In this document: positions 1 through 6,308 of the stretch, one piece after another
Position numbering within the stretch: position 1 is the stretch's first letter
Layout: every line of letters begins with the position of its first letter
Origin: Spirochaetaceae bacterium
GTDB lineage: Bacteria; Spirochaetota; Spirochaetia; Treponematales; Breznakiellaceae
Direction of reading: 5' to 3'
DNA: 6,896 bases
Assembly: GCA_031284085.1 (NCBI GenBank)
Contig: JAITAM010000216.1
Span: 1-6,896 of the forward strand
The notes under the pieces: generated by a model
Seen by the model: the letters and a program-made list of their open reading frames with translations, nothing else
Database searches by the model: none
Told to the model about the DNA's origin: nothing
Made by a program: the position numbers and the translations under genes

Positions 1-15
1 CCTTTTTCAAAAATT

Positions 16-458
16 TTACAGATTTGGATCTGTCAGATATTTTGTGTAAATGAAAAGCAGCATCAAAATGGAACCCATTTTTCCCTACTTCTTAATCGGC
101 ATCACCTATTTCTCCATCACATTCCCTATCGCCAAGTACACTATCTTATATATACTCTCATCCATTCAAAAGGTCAATCGGGGTTTTCTTATTTTCCGTA
201 ACCGGATTTTAATGATTTAATCATATTCGTCGTATATATCCGCTCGCCGTACCTCAAAAGCATATGTAAAATATTCGCAGAAGTCGCCCTCAATGCTCAT
301 CCCACGGGTACTTGCTCTCCCATATTCTGCCGAATGCTTCAAGAGCATTCCACGCTGCTCCTCCTCTTCCATCGTGTATATCTCCTTCAAATCAACGCAC
401 ATTCTCTTCAGATCTTTGTACGAAACGTATTTCGTGGAATTGTGTATTATCATGTGGA
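16..458 (-). pseudogene. Decayed IS256/Mutator-family transposase, C-terminal remnant
   Basis: A single minus-strand frame from about 458 down to a TAA at 16-18 still reads as the C-terminal third of an IS256 (Mutator) transposase. Visible pieces are NSTKYVSYKDLK and VDLKEIYT near 445-380, FTYAFEVRRADIY near 265-230, RLRKIRKPRLTF near 205-169, MDESIYKIVYLAIGNVMEK at 165-109, and the tail VMPIKK/GKMGSILMLLFIY. Four in-frame stops interrupt it: TAA 217-219, TGA 166-168, TAG 106-108 and TAG 85-87. The two TAGs fall where the family normally has Trp, which suggests TGG-to-TAG changes. The family signature TTNxIExxN, expected just after IY, is gone. No frameshift is needed over about 440 bp. The N-terminal two thirds is missing: the frame ends at a head-on junction with a RAYT remnant near 452-458. 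The element is inactive. Its terminal inverted repeat is not visible. The hairpin at 18-33 (ACAGAT, TTGG loop, ATCTGT) lies at the tail of the frame and is of unknown meaning. Family assignment is by recognition of motifs, not by alignment. Confidence 0.85.
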
Positions 459-703
459 ACAAAATGAACCACAAGACAGGACACTTCTGGGGAGATAGGT
501 TCTATTCGCGGGTAATAACAGACGAGCAAGACTTCTGGAACGTGTATAACTACATCGATCAAAATCCCGTTAAGGCAGGGCTGGTAAAAGAGCCTCATGA
601 ATGGAAGTATAGCGGAGCGTATCATCGGGAACACGGAATTACAGGAATTATCTCTTTCGTAGACGACACAATCTTGAAGTCAGAGCTGAAGGTACTCCAA
701 TGA
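452..703 (+). pseudogene. RAYT (REP-associated tyrosine transposase), C-terminal remnant
   Basis: The 83 codons from ATG 452 to TGA 701-703 match the C-terminal half of Y1_Tnp/IS200-like RAYT proteins: NKMNHKTGHFWGDRFYSR, then YNYIDQNPVKAGLV, then EWKYSG. RAYTs are single-strand HUH transposases that move REP palindromes. The HUH half should precede NKMNHK but is absent. The plus-strand frame stays open back to 293 only because it runs antisense through the IS256 remnant, so the longer 136-residue reading is a chimera. There is no Shine-Dalgarno before 452. A full RAYT has roughly 150 or more residues, so this is a non-functional fragment, probably broken by the IS256 element and later deletion. 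It is followed 20 bp downstream by a perfect REP-like palindrome, which fits a former RAYT locus. Confidence 0.82.
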
Positions 704-722
704 GGTATCCTCTCTCCAAACC

Positions 723-733
723 AGGTCAGACCT
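723..733. repeat. REP-like palindrome next to the RAYT remnant
   Basis: AGGTC-A-GACCT is a perfect 11-base inverted repeat, 20 bp after the RAYT stop. Its exact reverse complement is found at 4770-4780, and a one-base variant of the left part (AGGACAGACCTC) at 4729-4740. Short GGTCAGACC-type palindromes are typical companions of RAYT genes, so this is probably the cognate REP half. The rest of the 704-789 gap holds no convincing promoter. Confidence 0.5.
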
Positions 734-789
734 CGTGGGCGGGAAGGGTCTTGCCTTCACTAAAATAAAGACTTATTCTGGTGAGAACT

Positions 790-1971
790 ATGAGACAATT
801 TATAAGACGGGCTTTGTCAAAGTTAAGTAAACTGACTATAGAACAGATACGCAATATCTTGATGTCGGCGGCGAATGAGATTAACCGACTCGAAACGGTT
901 CTCGACTCTTTGGCTGATGGGATTCTGGTCTGCGATACCAACCACCACCTTATCCTTGCCAATAAGTATGTACACCTCCTCCTGCCCATTGCCGACGATT
1001 CCGCCTGCGATGAGATATGGCATTTCATTCTTGATGGGAAGGTTGGTGAATTCCTTGAAAAGGTCTTGCGTGCCGGCGACAGGATCGTAGATCGGGAGTT
1101 TGAAGTGGAAAACAAAGGAAAACTCAGGCTCTTGAGCATCAGCGTCCTGCCTCTTGTACAGGACAGGCGGGTTTCAGGCTCGCTTATTTATATTGACGAT
1201 ATTACCGAAAAGCGCGCTCGTGAGGCGCGGCTGCGGCGCATGGAAAACCTTGCAAGCCTTACTACGGTGGCGGCGGGGGTTGCCCATGAGATAAAAAACC
1301 CCCTCGGCAGCCTTTCTATTCACATACAGCTCATCCAAAAATCCATTGCCGCTCAAGAAAAGCTCTATCCATCAGACCGCTTCAAAGCCATAAACAAGTA
1401 TATTGATGTGGTAAATGAAGAGATTGATCGACTTAATCATATTGTCGTTGACTTTCTTTTTGCAGTTCGTCCTATGGATATGGAATTCAAGCTCAGTAAT
1501 ATCAACACGCTCATTAAGGAATTGATTGACTTTGTAGCCTTTGAGTTGGATGCTGCACAGATTGACTACCGGCTTAACCTTGATGATAAGGTTACGGATA
1601 TATACCTTGACGATCGGTATATAAAACAAGCCCTGCTTAACCTGATTAAAAATGCCATTGCAGCCATGCCGAACGGCGGGCTTTTGACTATAACAACACA
1701 GATGAATGATACTGAACTTGTCTTTACGATCTTTGACAGCGGTATCGGCATACCTGAAGATAATATGCCGAAGATATTCGAGCCTTACTTTACTACCAAA
1801 GCAACCGGCTCCGGTCTTGGTCTAACACTGGTGTATAAAATAATTCGTGAACACAACGGGGAAATCATGGTCAAATCGCATCTTGATGAGGGAAGTTGTT
1901 TTATTATTACTCTGCCGGTTCCGCAAAAGGATCGCAAGCTCTTGCCGGTGCTTAAATCTGATCCGCTATAA
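790..1971 (+). CDS. Cytoplasmic PAS-domain sensor histidine kinase (NtrB/AtoS type)
   Basis: This is a 393-residue autophosphorylating histidine kinase that would pass phosphate to a response regulator. Numbering here is from the GTG at 781; subtract 3 for the ATG at 790. An N-terminal helix (about 1-40) leads into a PAS domain (about 36-145, with LADGILVCD and LIYIDDITEKR). The DHp H-box is GVAHEIKNPL with phospho-acceptor His169. The ATPase domain has the N-box LLNLIKNAIAAMPNGG (Asn291), G1 DSGIGIP (319-325), F-box IFEPYFTTK (332-340) and G2 GSGLGL (343-348), so all catalytic boxes are intact. No membrane segment or signal peptide is visible, so it should sense a cytoplasmic cue through the PAS fold. 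The ATG at 790 is preferred because GGTGAG precedes it at good spacing; the in-frame GTG at 781 has no Shine-Dalgarno. No response regulator is in the window. In other treponemes similar kinases pair with an NtrC-type regulator (remembered, not checked). Here the 5' flank is transposon debris and the 3' neighbour converges, so it stands alone. Confidence 0.93.
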   Translation: MRQFIRRALSKLSKLTIEQIRNILMSAANEINRLETVLDSLADGILVCDTNHHLILANKYVHLLLPIADDSACDEIWHFILDGKVGEFLEKVLRAGDRIVDREFEVENKGKLRLLSISVLPLVQDRRVSGSLIYIDDITEKRAREARLRRMENLASLTTVAAGVAHEIKNPLGSLSIHIQLIQKSIAAQEKLYPSDRFKAINKYIDVVNEEIDRLNHIVVDFLFAVRPMDMEFKLSNINTLIKELIDFVAFELDAAQIDYRLNLDDKVTDIYLDDRYIKQALLNLIKNAIAAMPNGGLLTITTQMNDTELVFTIFDSGIGIPEDNMPKIFEPYFTTKATGSGLGLTLVYKIIREHNGEIMVKSHLDEGSCFIITLPVPQKDRKLLPVLKSDPL

Positions 1972-2004
1972 GCCTTTGCCGTCTCGGCAGAACTCGTCCC
2001 TAAA

Positions 2005-2029
2005 AAAGGCGGCTTTTTAAGCCGCCTTT
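2005..2029. terminator. Intrinsic terminator between convergent genes
   Basis: A perfect 11-bp stem (AAAGGCGGCTT / AAGCCGCCTTT) with a TTT loop lies between the kinase stop (1971) and the phosphorylase stop (2060). Read on the minus strand it is followed by six T residues (complement of 2002-2007), so it is a strong terminator for the phosphorylase. On the plus strand the stem ends in TTT and is followed by ACTGTTTTAAT, so it probably also stops kinase transcripts. It is therefore likely bidirectional. Confidence 0.9.
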
Positions 2030-2059
2030 ACTGTTTTAATTCCCATGAGGCGGTGAAAT

Positions 2060-4465
2060 TCACCCCATTACCACGTCAACTGTATTGATAGTCCCGCTTT
2101 CTTGTGCCGGTATCCCCTCTTCAACCACGTTCCCATTTATCCTGTACTCTTTAACGCCTTTGCTCACAGAGGCGGTATTATCAACGGTGATCCGGTATGT
2201 AGCGCCGCGCCACACCCGCGTAACAGAAAAACCCTTCCACGAAGGAGGAATACACGGATCAACAATGAGCCTGTCGAAGTCCGGGCGAATACCAAGTATG
2301 TAGCGGGTTGCTGAAAAGTAACTCCAGCCGGCAGACCCGGTCATAAAAGGATGATGGGCGCGCCCGAAAGCTTTATGATCCGCTCCTACGATAAACTGGC
2401 AGTATGAATACGGCTCTGATTCACGGATTTCTATCTTGTCGTTCTGTAGATACGGACACAGAGCATCGTAGAATTTCATGGCCCGCTCTCCACGCCCCAA
2501 GAGCGCTTCGGCAGCCCACGCCCACGGATTCGGGTGGCTGAAAATAGCCGCATTTTCTTTAAGTCCCTTGTAAACCCGCGTTACAAACCCAATCTCGTCA
2601 TCCGGTTCTGAATAAGCCGGCGCACAGAGCATAAGCCCCCATGGCGTGTATAAATAGGCGTCCACCGCATCCATAGCTTTTTCCCCGTGTTCTGGCGAGG
2701 CAACCCCTGAGATAACCGCCCATGTGTTACTCTCCATGAAGACCTTCCCTTCGGTATTATCAGGCGTGCCGATCTTCCGCCCCGATGCCGTGATACCTCT
2801 TGTGTACCACTCGCCGTTCCACAGCTCTTTTTCACATACTGCACGAACCTTTTTTTGCACGGCGCCGTACTTGTTCAAGTCCTCTGTGCGGCCGAGTTTC
2901 AAAGCAAGGGCAAGGAAATGCCCAAGCGCCCAGTGGTGCAAAAATGAGACCATAGCAGACTCTCCGCCGCCTAAGTTAAGGCAGTCGTTCCAGTCCGCAC
3001 GCAGCCCTTTACAAATACCAGTTTTGCCGACTTGTTCAGCGGAAAAGTCTAAGATCTTAGTCATGTGTTCATAAACCGTGCCTGTCCCGCCGTCTGCATA
3101 GCTCAGAACTTTATTTACAAAAGCAAGGTCGCCGGTCTCACGAATGTATTCTACAATCGAAGGCACAAGCCACAAAGCATCATCAGCACAAGCGTCTTTA
3201 AGCCCGTGGATCATAGTGCTTTTATCCGGCGTCGGCACGACAGTCGGCGACTTGAATTCAGGTTCCTTTTTCTCTTCAAACCATTCAGGCTGGAAAAGAT
3301 GCAGACCGTACCCAAAACTAGTCAAGCCCTTGAGCAGTTCGACAATCCGACTTCTGCATTTCTCAGGATTTGAGTGCTGAATACACATTGCATCCTGCGC
3401 AGTATCACGGTAGCCCAAACCAGTGCGCCCGCCAACCTCAATAAACGAAGCAAAGCGGGAAAACATCACGTTAATCTCGGATTGATACAAGGTCCAGATA
3501 TTGATCATGGTATTCATAGCTTGATGAGGCGTGTTGATCTGCAGTTTATCGAGTTTAGCCTGCCAAAAGGCGGCTAATTGCTCTTTTGCCGCATCAACCG
3601 CAGCAAAAGATGCGTAGCTCTTGCGGCAGGCACGGCCGGCCGCTCTGTCCCCTTCACCCAGCATGAATACAATGCGGGCGCTTTCTCCTTTGGCAAGGGT
3701 TACTTTTCTGCGCAGGCCGCCGCAGTGGTTACCGCCTAACTCAAAAGAGCCGGAGCAGACGCCCTTCTCAACCGCAAGCGGGTTTGCCTCCGATCGGTAA
3801 GGGCCAATAAACCTATCACGAAGGCAGTCGAAGTTTTCAGGTGAGTTATCGTTTTCCGTACCAGAGGCGGTAAAGAATTGGCGGCCGCCCTCTTCATAGA
3901 ACGGGTCCATTTCAATAACGCCGTCTGCAAACGATGAGCCGCAGGAATACAAACTCATTTGAAAGTTTTGATTATCCATTCTGATATTATGGTAGGAAAA
4001 CTCCACATACGAGAAAATGCTTAATGAGCGCGCCTTTTGGGAATTGTTTTTTATGCTCACGTCCCACAGTTCCACAGGCTCGCCGATTGGAATAAACAGC
4101 GTTTGTTCGCCGACAATCCCTTGATATTCGCAGCGGTATGTGGTGTAGGAAAGCCCGTGCCTGCAACTATACCGCGCTTGATCAAGGGGTTTGGCAACGG
4201 GCTGCCAAGAGATTGACCAATACTCGCCACTTTCATTGTCGCGGATGTAAACATAATGTCCGGGTCTATCCATAGGAACGCCGTTTGCTCTGAATCGGGA
4301 GATTCTGTGATACTCCGGTGATTTGTAGAACAGATAGCCTCCTGCCGTGTGGTTAAAGACGCCGCACATATCATTCACCCCGATATAATTTGTCCATGAG
4401 ACCGGCACATCGACTCGGTCGATCACATATTCACGTCTTTCATTATCAAAATGACCATAGTTCAT
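2060..4465 (-). CDS. chbP: GH94 N,N'-diacetylchitobiose phosphorylase
   Basis: An 801-residue cytoplasmic GH94 enzyme. It should split a beta-1,4-linked disaccharide, most likely (GlcNAc)2, with phosphate to give GlcNAc-1-phosphate and GlcNAc, saving one ATP per disaccharide. The N-terminus MNYGHFDNERREYVI and the stretch GHYVYIRDNESGEYWSISW (70-87) resemble the Vibrio chitobiose phosphorylase as I remember it, as do SRFASFIEVGGRTGLGYRD (336-354) and SPTVVPTP (406-413). The catalytic acid should be Asp491 in GLRADWNDCLNLGGGES. Other conserved patches are ESNTWAVISG (578-587), KENAAIFSHPNPWAWAAEAL (636-655), HHPFMTGSAGWSY (704-716) and WRGATY (752-757). There is no signal peptide, so the sugar must be imported. 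The family also contains cellobiose and related phosphorylases, and specificity is inferred from overall similarity. The frame stays open 12 codons further upstream (to 4501), but ATG 4465 is chosen because GGAGG lies 9 bp before it and the length then equals the 801 residues of the Vibrio enzyme. It ends at TGA 2060-2062 beside a terminator. No transporter, chitinase or GlcNAc kinase gene is adjacent in the window. Confidence 0.93.
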   Translation of the reverse strand: MNYGHFDNERREYVIDRVDVPVSWTNYIGVNDMCGVFNHTAGGYLFYKSPEYHRISRFRANGVPMDRPGHYVYIRDNESGEYWSISWQPVAKPLDQARYSCRHGLSYTTYRCEYQGIVGEQTLFIPIGEPVELWDVSIKNNSQKARSLSIFSYVEFSYHNIRMDNQNFQMSLYSCGSSFADGVIEMDPFYEEGGRQFFTASGTENDNSPENFDCLRDRFIGPYRSEANPLAVEKGVCSGSFELGGNHCGGLRRKVTLAKGESARIVFMLGEGDRAAGRACRKSYASFAAVDAAKEQLAAFWQAKLDKLQINTPHQAMNTMINIWTLYQSEINVMFSRFASFIEVGGRTGLGYRDTAQDAMCIQHSNPEKCRSRIVELLKGLTSFGYGLHLFQPEWFEEKKEPEFKSPTVVPTPDKSTMIHGLKDACADDALWLVPSIVEYIRETGDLAFVNKVLSYADGGTGTVYEHMTKILDFSAEQVGKTGICKGLRADWNDCLNLGGGESAMVSFLHHWALGHFLALALKLGRTEDLNKYGAVQKKVRAVCEKELWNGEWYTRGITASGRKIGTPDNTEGKVFMESNTWAVISGVASPEHGEKAMDAVDAYLYTPWGLMLCAPAYSEPDDEIGFVTRVYKGLKENAAIFSHPNPWAWAAEALLGRGERAMKFYDALCPYLQNDKIEIRESEPYSYCQFIVGADHKAFGRAHHPFMTGSAGWSYFSATRYILGIRPDFDRLIVDPCIPPSWKGFSVTRVWRGATYRITVDNTASVSKGVKEYRINGNVVEEGIPAQESGTINTVDVVMG

Positions 4466-4474
4466 AATTAAGTT

Positions 4475-4479
4475 CCTCC
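4475..4479 (-). promoter_or_regulatory. Ribosome binding site fixing the phosphorylase start
   Basis: On the minus strand GGAGG is followed by the 9 bases AACTTAATT and then ATG (4465-4463). This decides for the start at 4465 over the longer open frame beginning at 4501. Confidence 0.85.
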
Positions 4480-4553
4480 GTTTGTTGGTTAGTTTGTCCA
4501 CGCACCCGCAGAGGGGGGCGACTGACTTATAGTATACACGCTAACTGTCAGGA

Positions 4554-4572
4554 AGGCGTACAGTTTTTTTGC
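4554..4572 (+). repeat. Degenerate copy of the repeat core next to the phosphorylase leader
   Basis: GGCGTAC followed by AGTTTTTTTGC (4555-4572) closely resembles the tail of the repeat core, GGCGTACGGCTTTTTGCC, seen three times in array B. The preceding bases CTGTCAGGAA match the core only loosely. It lies about 90 bp upstream of the phosphorylase start and is probably the decayed edge of array A. Confidence 0.45.
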
Positions 4573-4711
4573 AGCCACACAACCACAGGCTGTTTCAAAG
4601 GCCCGCCAGCGGGTTTCAAAGGTTCTTGTATCGGGAGTGGCCGCACGGCTTTTTGCCCGCCAGCGGGTTTCAAAGATTGCTGTATTGGGAGTGGCCGCAC
4701 GGCTTTTTGCC
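4572..4711 (+). repeat. Hairpin-repeat array A (two tandem 54-bp units)
   Basis: Two head-to-tail 54-bp units, 4602-4655 and 4656-4709, agree at about 50 of 54 positions. Each opens with the mini-hairpin CCCGC-CA-GCGGG, then a core starting TTTCAAAG (4614 and 4668) and ending GGCCGCACGGCTTTTTGCC (4657 and 4711). The array is preceded by a longer hairpin (CAGCC 4572-4576 with GGCTG 4588-4592) and the linker TTTCAAAG. The core is shared with array B at 6288-6660 but is one base longer (GGCCGCACGGC against GGCGTACGGC). It fills the gap between the divergent side of the phosphorylase and the 3' end of the VWA gene. The plus-strand frame through it (4569-4790) is repeat-derived and has no independent coding support. 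Confidence 0.88.
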
Positions 4712-4726
4712 TGATAGAAGCGGAAG

Positions 4727-4780
4727 AGAGGACAGACCTCTAACCCTAATGAGCTGCTCTTTTTTCATAAGGTCTGACCT
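4727..4780. repeat. Short REP-like element bounded by inverted AGGTCTG
   Basis: CAGACCT at 4733-4739 and AGGTCTG at 4770-4776 form a perfect 7-bp inverted repeat 30 bp apart. The left side is also part of a local hairpin, AGAGG-ACAGA-CCTCT (4727-4741). The right side is the full palindrome AGGTC-T-GACCT (4770-4780), the reverse complement of the palindrome beside the RAYT remnant at 723-733. The size and layout suggest a REP doublet or tiny non-autonomous element. It ends 6 bp from the stop codon of the VWA gene and may mark that transcript's 3' end, although it has no good T-tract on the minus strand. Confidence 0.5.
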
Positions 4781-4786
4781 GCTGCC

Positions 4787-6274
4787 TTAGTAGTTTGCTC
4801 CGCCGTGCTGCTCTTGTTCTACCCATTCTTGACTTTCCCAGTATGTACGTTCCTTCTCACGCAGATAATCAAACAGTACCGTTTGCGCACTACTCTGATC
4901 GCCGCTTGCTGCTGGGCTTTGTTGCGCTGTCCCCTGCCGTGCTAAAGCGGATAAACTCAATTCCAGATTACGTTTTGCACCAATGTTGCTGCCGTCAAAC
5001 TCAAGGGCAAGCCGAAATTCGTTTACCGCTGCTTCAAAATCATTCTGCTCAAAACGGATGATACCGGTGTTGTAATGTATGCGGTGTTGTAGGACTCGGT
5101 TTTTAGTTGCTTGCTCGGAAGCTGCAAATCTATGAGCGGCCAACGCTTCTTCATCAAGAGCATAGTACGCAGCGCCCAGCCCGAATTCTGCATAGGGAAG
5201 CGCTTCTTCCGACTTGAGCGCTTTCATATAGGCGGTAATCGCCCTTGCGTGCTGCCCTCTGCCGTAATAAAAGTTCCCTTCAACAACGGAAACAATGCCG
5301 GTAAGATCAGAACATGAGCAGAAAAAGACCATGAGCGCTGCAAGTGTGCCGCGGCGCTTTTTTCCCGCACATTGTGCAACGATCAAGGCGGCTAATCCTA
5401 CGACAACAAAGATATGCCATTGCGGTTGATCCTTTTTATATAAAAACTGGACGGTCGGCGTGTTTGTTACAAGGTAGTTCATAAGTATCAATTCGGCGTC
5501 TTTGGTATTCCCGTTGACGACGATGCCGTCGGTTTTCTGCGTTATGTCCTGCAAGAGCGGCATTTCTAAGCTGCTTATAACCGCTTCGCCGGGAACAACC
5601 GCACCTTCTTCAGTTCCCAAAGCCACGGCTGCTATGGTGATACCGGCACGGGCGGCGCGTTCACACGCTAAAAGAGGAGAGCCTGTAAGGTTTTCGCCGT
5701 CTGAGAAAAGCACTATAACCCTTCGGGTAGGGAAGCCGTCTTGAAAGCCTGAAATGGCGGCGTCAATAAGGCTTTCAAGGTTGGTTCCATGACCCGTAAC
5801 GGATGATGTCGACAAGACGGCAAGAAAAGCCGACAGCGCTTCTCTGTCGAAACTGAGGGGGAGCGCCACTATTCCCTGCCCTTTGGCGAGCGCCGTGCCA
5901 AAGCGTCCGTTTGTGCCGGCGACAAGGCTTTGGGCAATGTCCAGCGCACGAGACAGCCGTGTCTGCGCTTCTATGTCCGCTACATTCATGCTTTTGGACA
6001 GATCAAAGGCGAGTATAGTATCAAGCCCGCGTCGGGCTTCAGGGACAAGCCGGCTTCCCCAGTGCGGCCCCGCTAAAGCTATGACGGTGCAGACCCAAAA
6101 GATCATATAGCAGCAGTGCATAATGACAAAGCGTATCAAGAATTCTTTTTGAGAGATGTAGTAGGTGAGATACGTGAAGGTTTTGGTCTGCCTTCGGTAC
6201 TTAATTAAAGTCCCTATTATAAAAGGGACGAGGACAAACAAGAAAACAAGTATCCATGGTTTATCAAATTTCAA
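4787..6274 (-). CDS. Membrane VWA-TPR protein, BatB-BatC-like fusion
   Basis: A 495-residue envelope protein of the Bat (aerotolerance-locus) family. Two N-terminal membrane helices (about 5-23 and 49-68) precede a VWA domain (about 84-270) with the MIDAS motif DLSKS (Asp91, Ser93, Ser95), a likely Thr164 (GHGT) and Asp192 in LFSDGEN, so metal binding looks intact. A third helix (about 286-303) and a short hydrophobic, Cys-rich stretch (LAALMVFFCSC, 311-321) lead to TPR-like repeats (about 332-445: GNFYYGRGQHARAITAYMKAL, then YAEFGLGAAYYALDEEALAA, then HYNTGIIRFEQNDFEAAVNEF). A polar Gln/Ser-rich tail follows. In spirochaetes and Bacteroidetes, VWA BatA/BatB and TPR BatC are often separate neighbours in moxR-DUF58-bat operons; here the VWA and TPR parts are one chain. 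The molecular role of Bat proteins is not settled; a link to envelope or oxygen stress is proposed for the family. No BatA, DUF58 or MoxR gene lies in the window. The start is TTG at 6274, with AAGGAG 7 bp upstream and an in-frame TGA five codons before it. The stop is TAA 4787-4789. Confidence 0.9.
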   Translation of the reverse strand: MKFDKPWILVFLFVLVPFIIGTLIKYRRQTKTFTYLTYYISQKEFLIRFVIMHCCYMIFWVCTVIALAGPHWGSRLVPEARRGLDTILAFDLSKSMNVADIEAQTRLSRALDIAQSLVAGTNGRFGTALAKGQGIVALPLSFDREALSAFLAVLSTSSVTGHGTNLESLIDAAISGFQDGFPTRRVIVLFSDGENLTGSPLLACERAARAGITIAAVALGTEEGAVVPGEAVISSLEMPLLQDITQKTDGIVVNGNTKDAELILMNYLVTNTPTVQFLYKKDQPQWHIFVVVGLAALIVAQCAGKKRRGTLAALMVFFCSCSDLTGIVSVVEGNFYYGRGQHARAITAYMKALKSEEALPYAEFGLGAAYYALDEEALAAHRFAASEQATKNRVLQHRIHYNTGIIRFEQNDFEAAVNEFRLALEFDGSNIGAKRNLELSLSALARQGTAQQSPAASGDQSSAQTVLFDYLREKERTYWESQEWVEQEQHGGANY

Positions 6275-6281
6275 TTCACAA

Positions 6282-6287
6282 CTCCTT
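6282..6287 (-). promoter_or_regulatory. Ribosome binding site for the TTG start of the VWA gene
   Basis: AAGGAG on the minus strand, then seven bases (TTGTGAA), then TTG at 6274-6272. This strong site supports the rare TTG start codon. No alternative ATG nearby has comparable spacing. It touches the hairpin at 6288-6308 with no intervening base. Confidence 0.8.
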
Positions 6288-6308
6288 CAGGCAGGCCATG
6301 CCAGCCTG
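6288..6308 (-). promoter_or_regulatory. Hairpin abutting the Shine-Dalgarno of the VWA gene
   Basis: A 21-base imperfect palindrome. On the minus strand the outer arms CAGGC/GCCTG and inner arms GGC/GCC are separated by a single T-T mismatch, with an ATG loop. That gives eight base pairs ending exactly at the Shine-Dalgarno. It is also the outermost mini-hairpin of array B. A stem in this position could limit ribosome access or block RNA decay; the structure is seen, the effect is inferred. Confidence 0.6.

Noticed and set aside
751..779. Possible promoter for the histidine kinase (TTGCCT, 17 bp, TATTCT)
   Set aside because: Each box matches the consensus at only 4 of 6 positions, and the predicted start would fall at or inside the start codon, leaving no ribosome binding site in the mRNA.
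726..1139. A 137-codon minus-strand open frame
   Set aside because: It is the shadow of the histidine kinase gene, with low-complexity Ser/Arg-rich translation and no family resemblance.
4526..4551. Possible promoter for the phosphorylase on the minus strand (CTGACA with TATACT or TATAAG)
   Set aside because: Spacing is 9 or 14 bp, too short for a standard promoter. The region is A/T-rich and a promoter is likely nearby, but these boxes do not support one.
4641..4655. GCC-GCAC-GGC followed by TTTTT as a plus-strand terminator
   Set aside because: The stem is only three or four pairs, and the array B version (GGCGTACGGC) does not keep it.
4569..4790. A 73-codon plus-strand open frame across array A
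   Set aside because: It consists of the 54-bp repeat, begins with TTG without a ribosome binding site, and runs into the VWA gene antisense.
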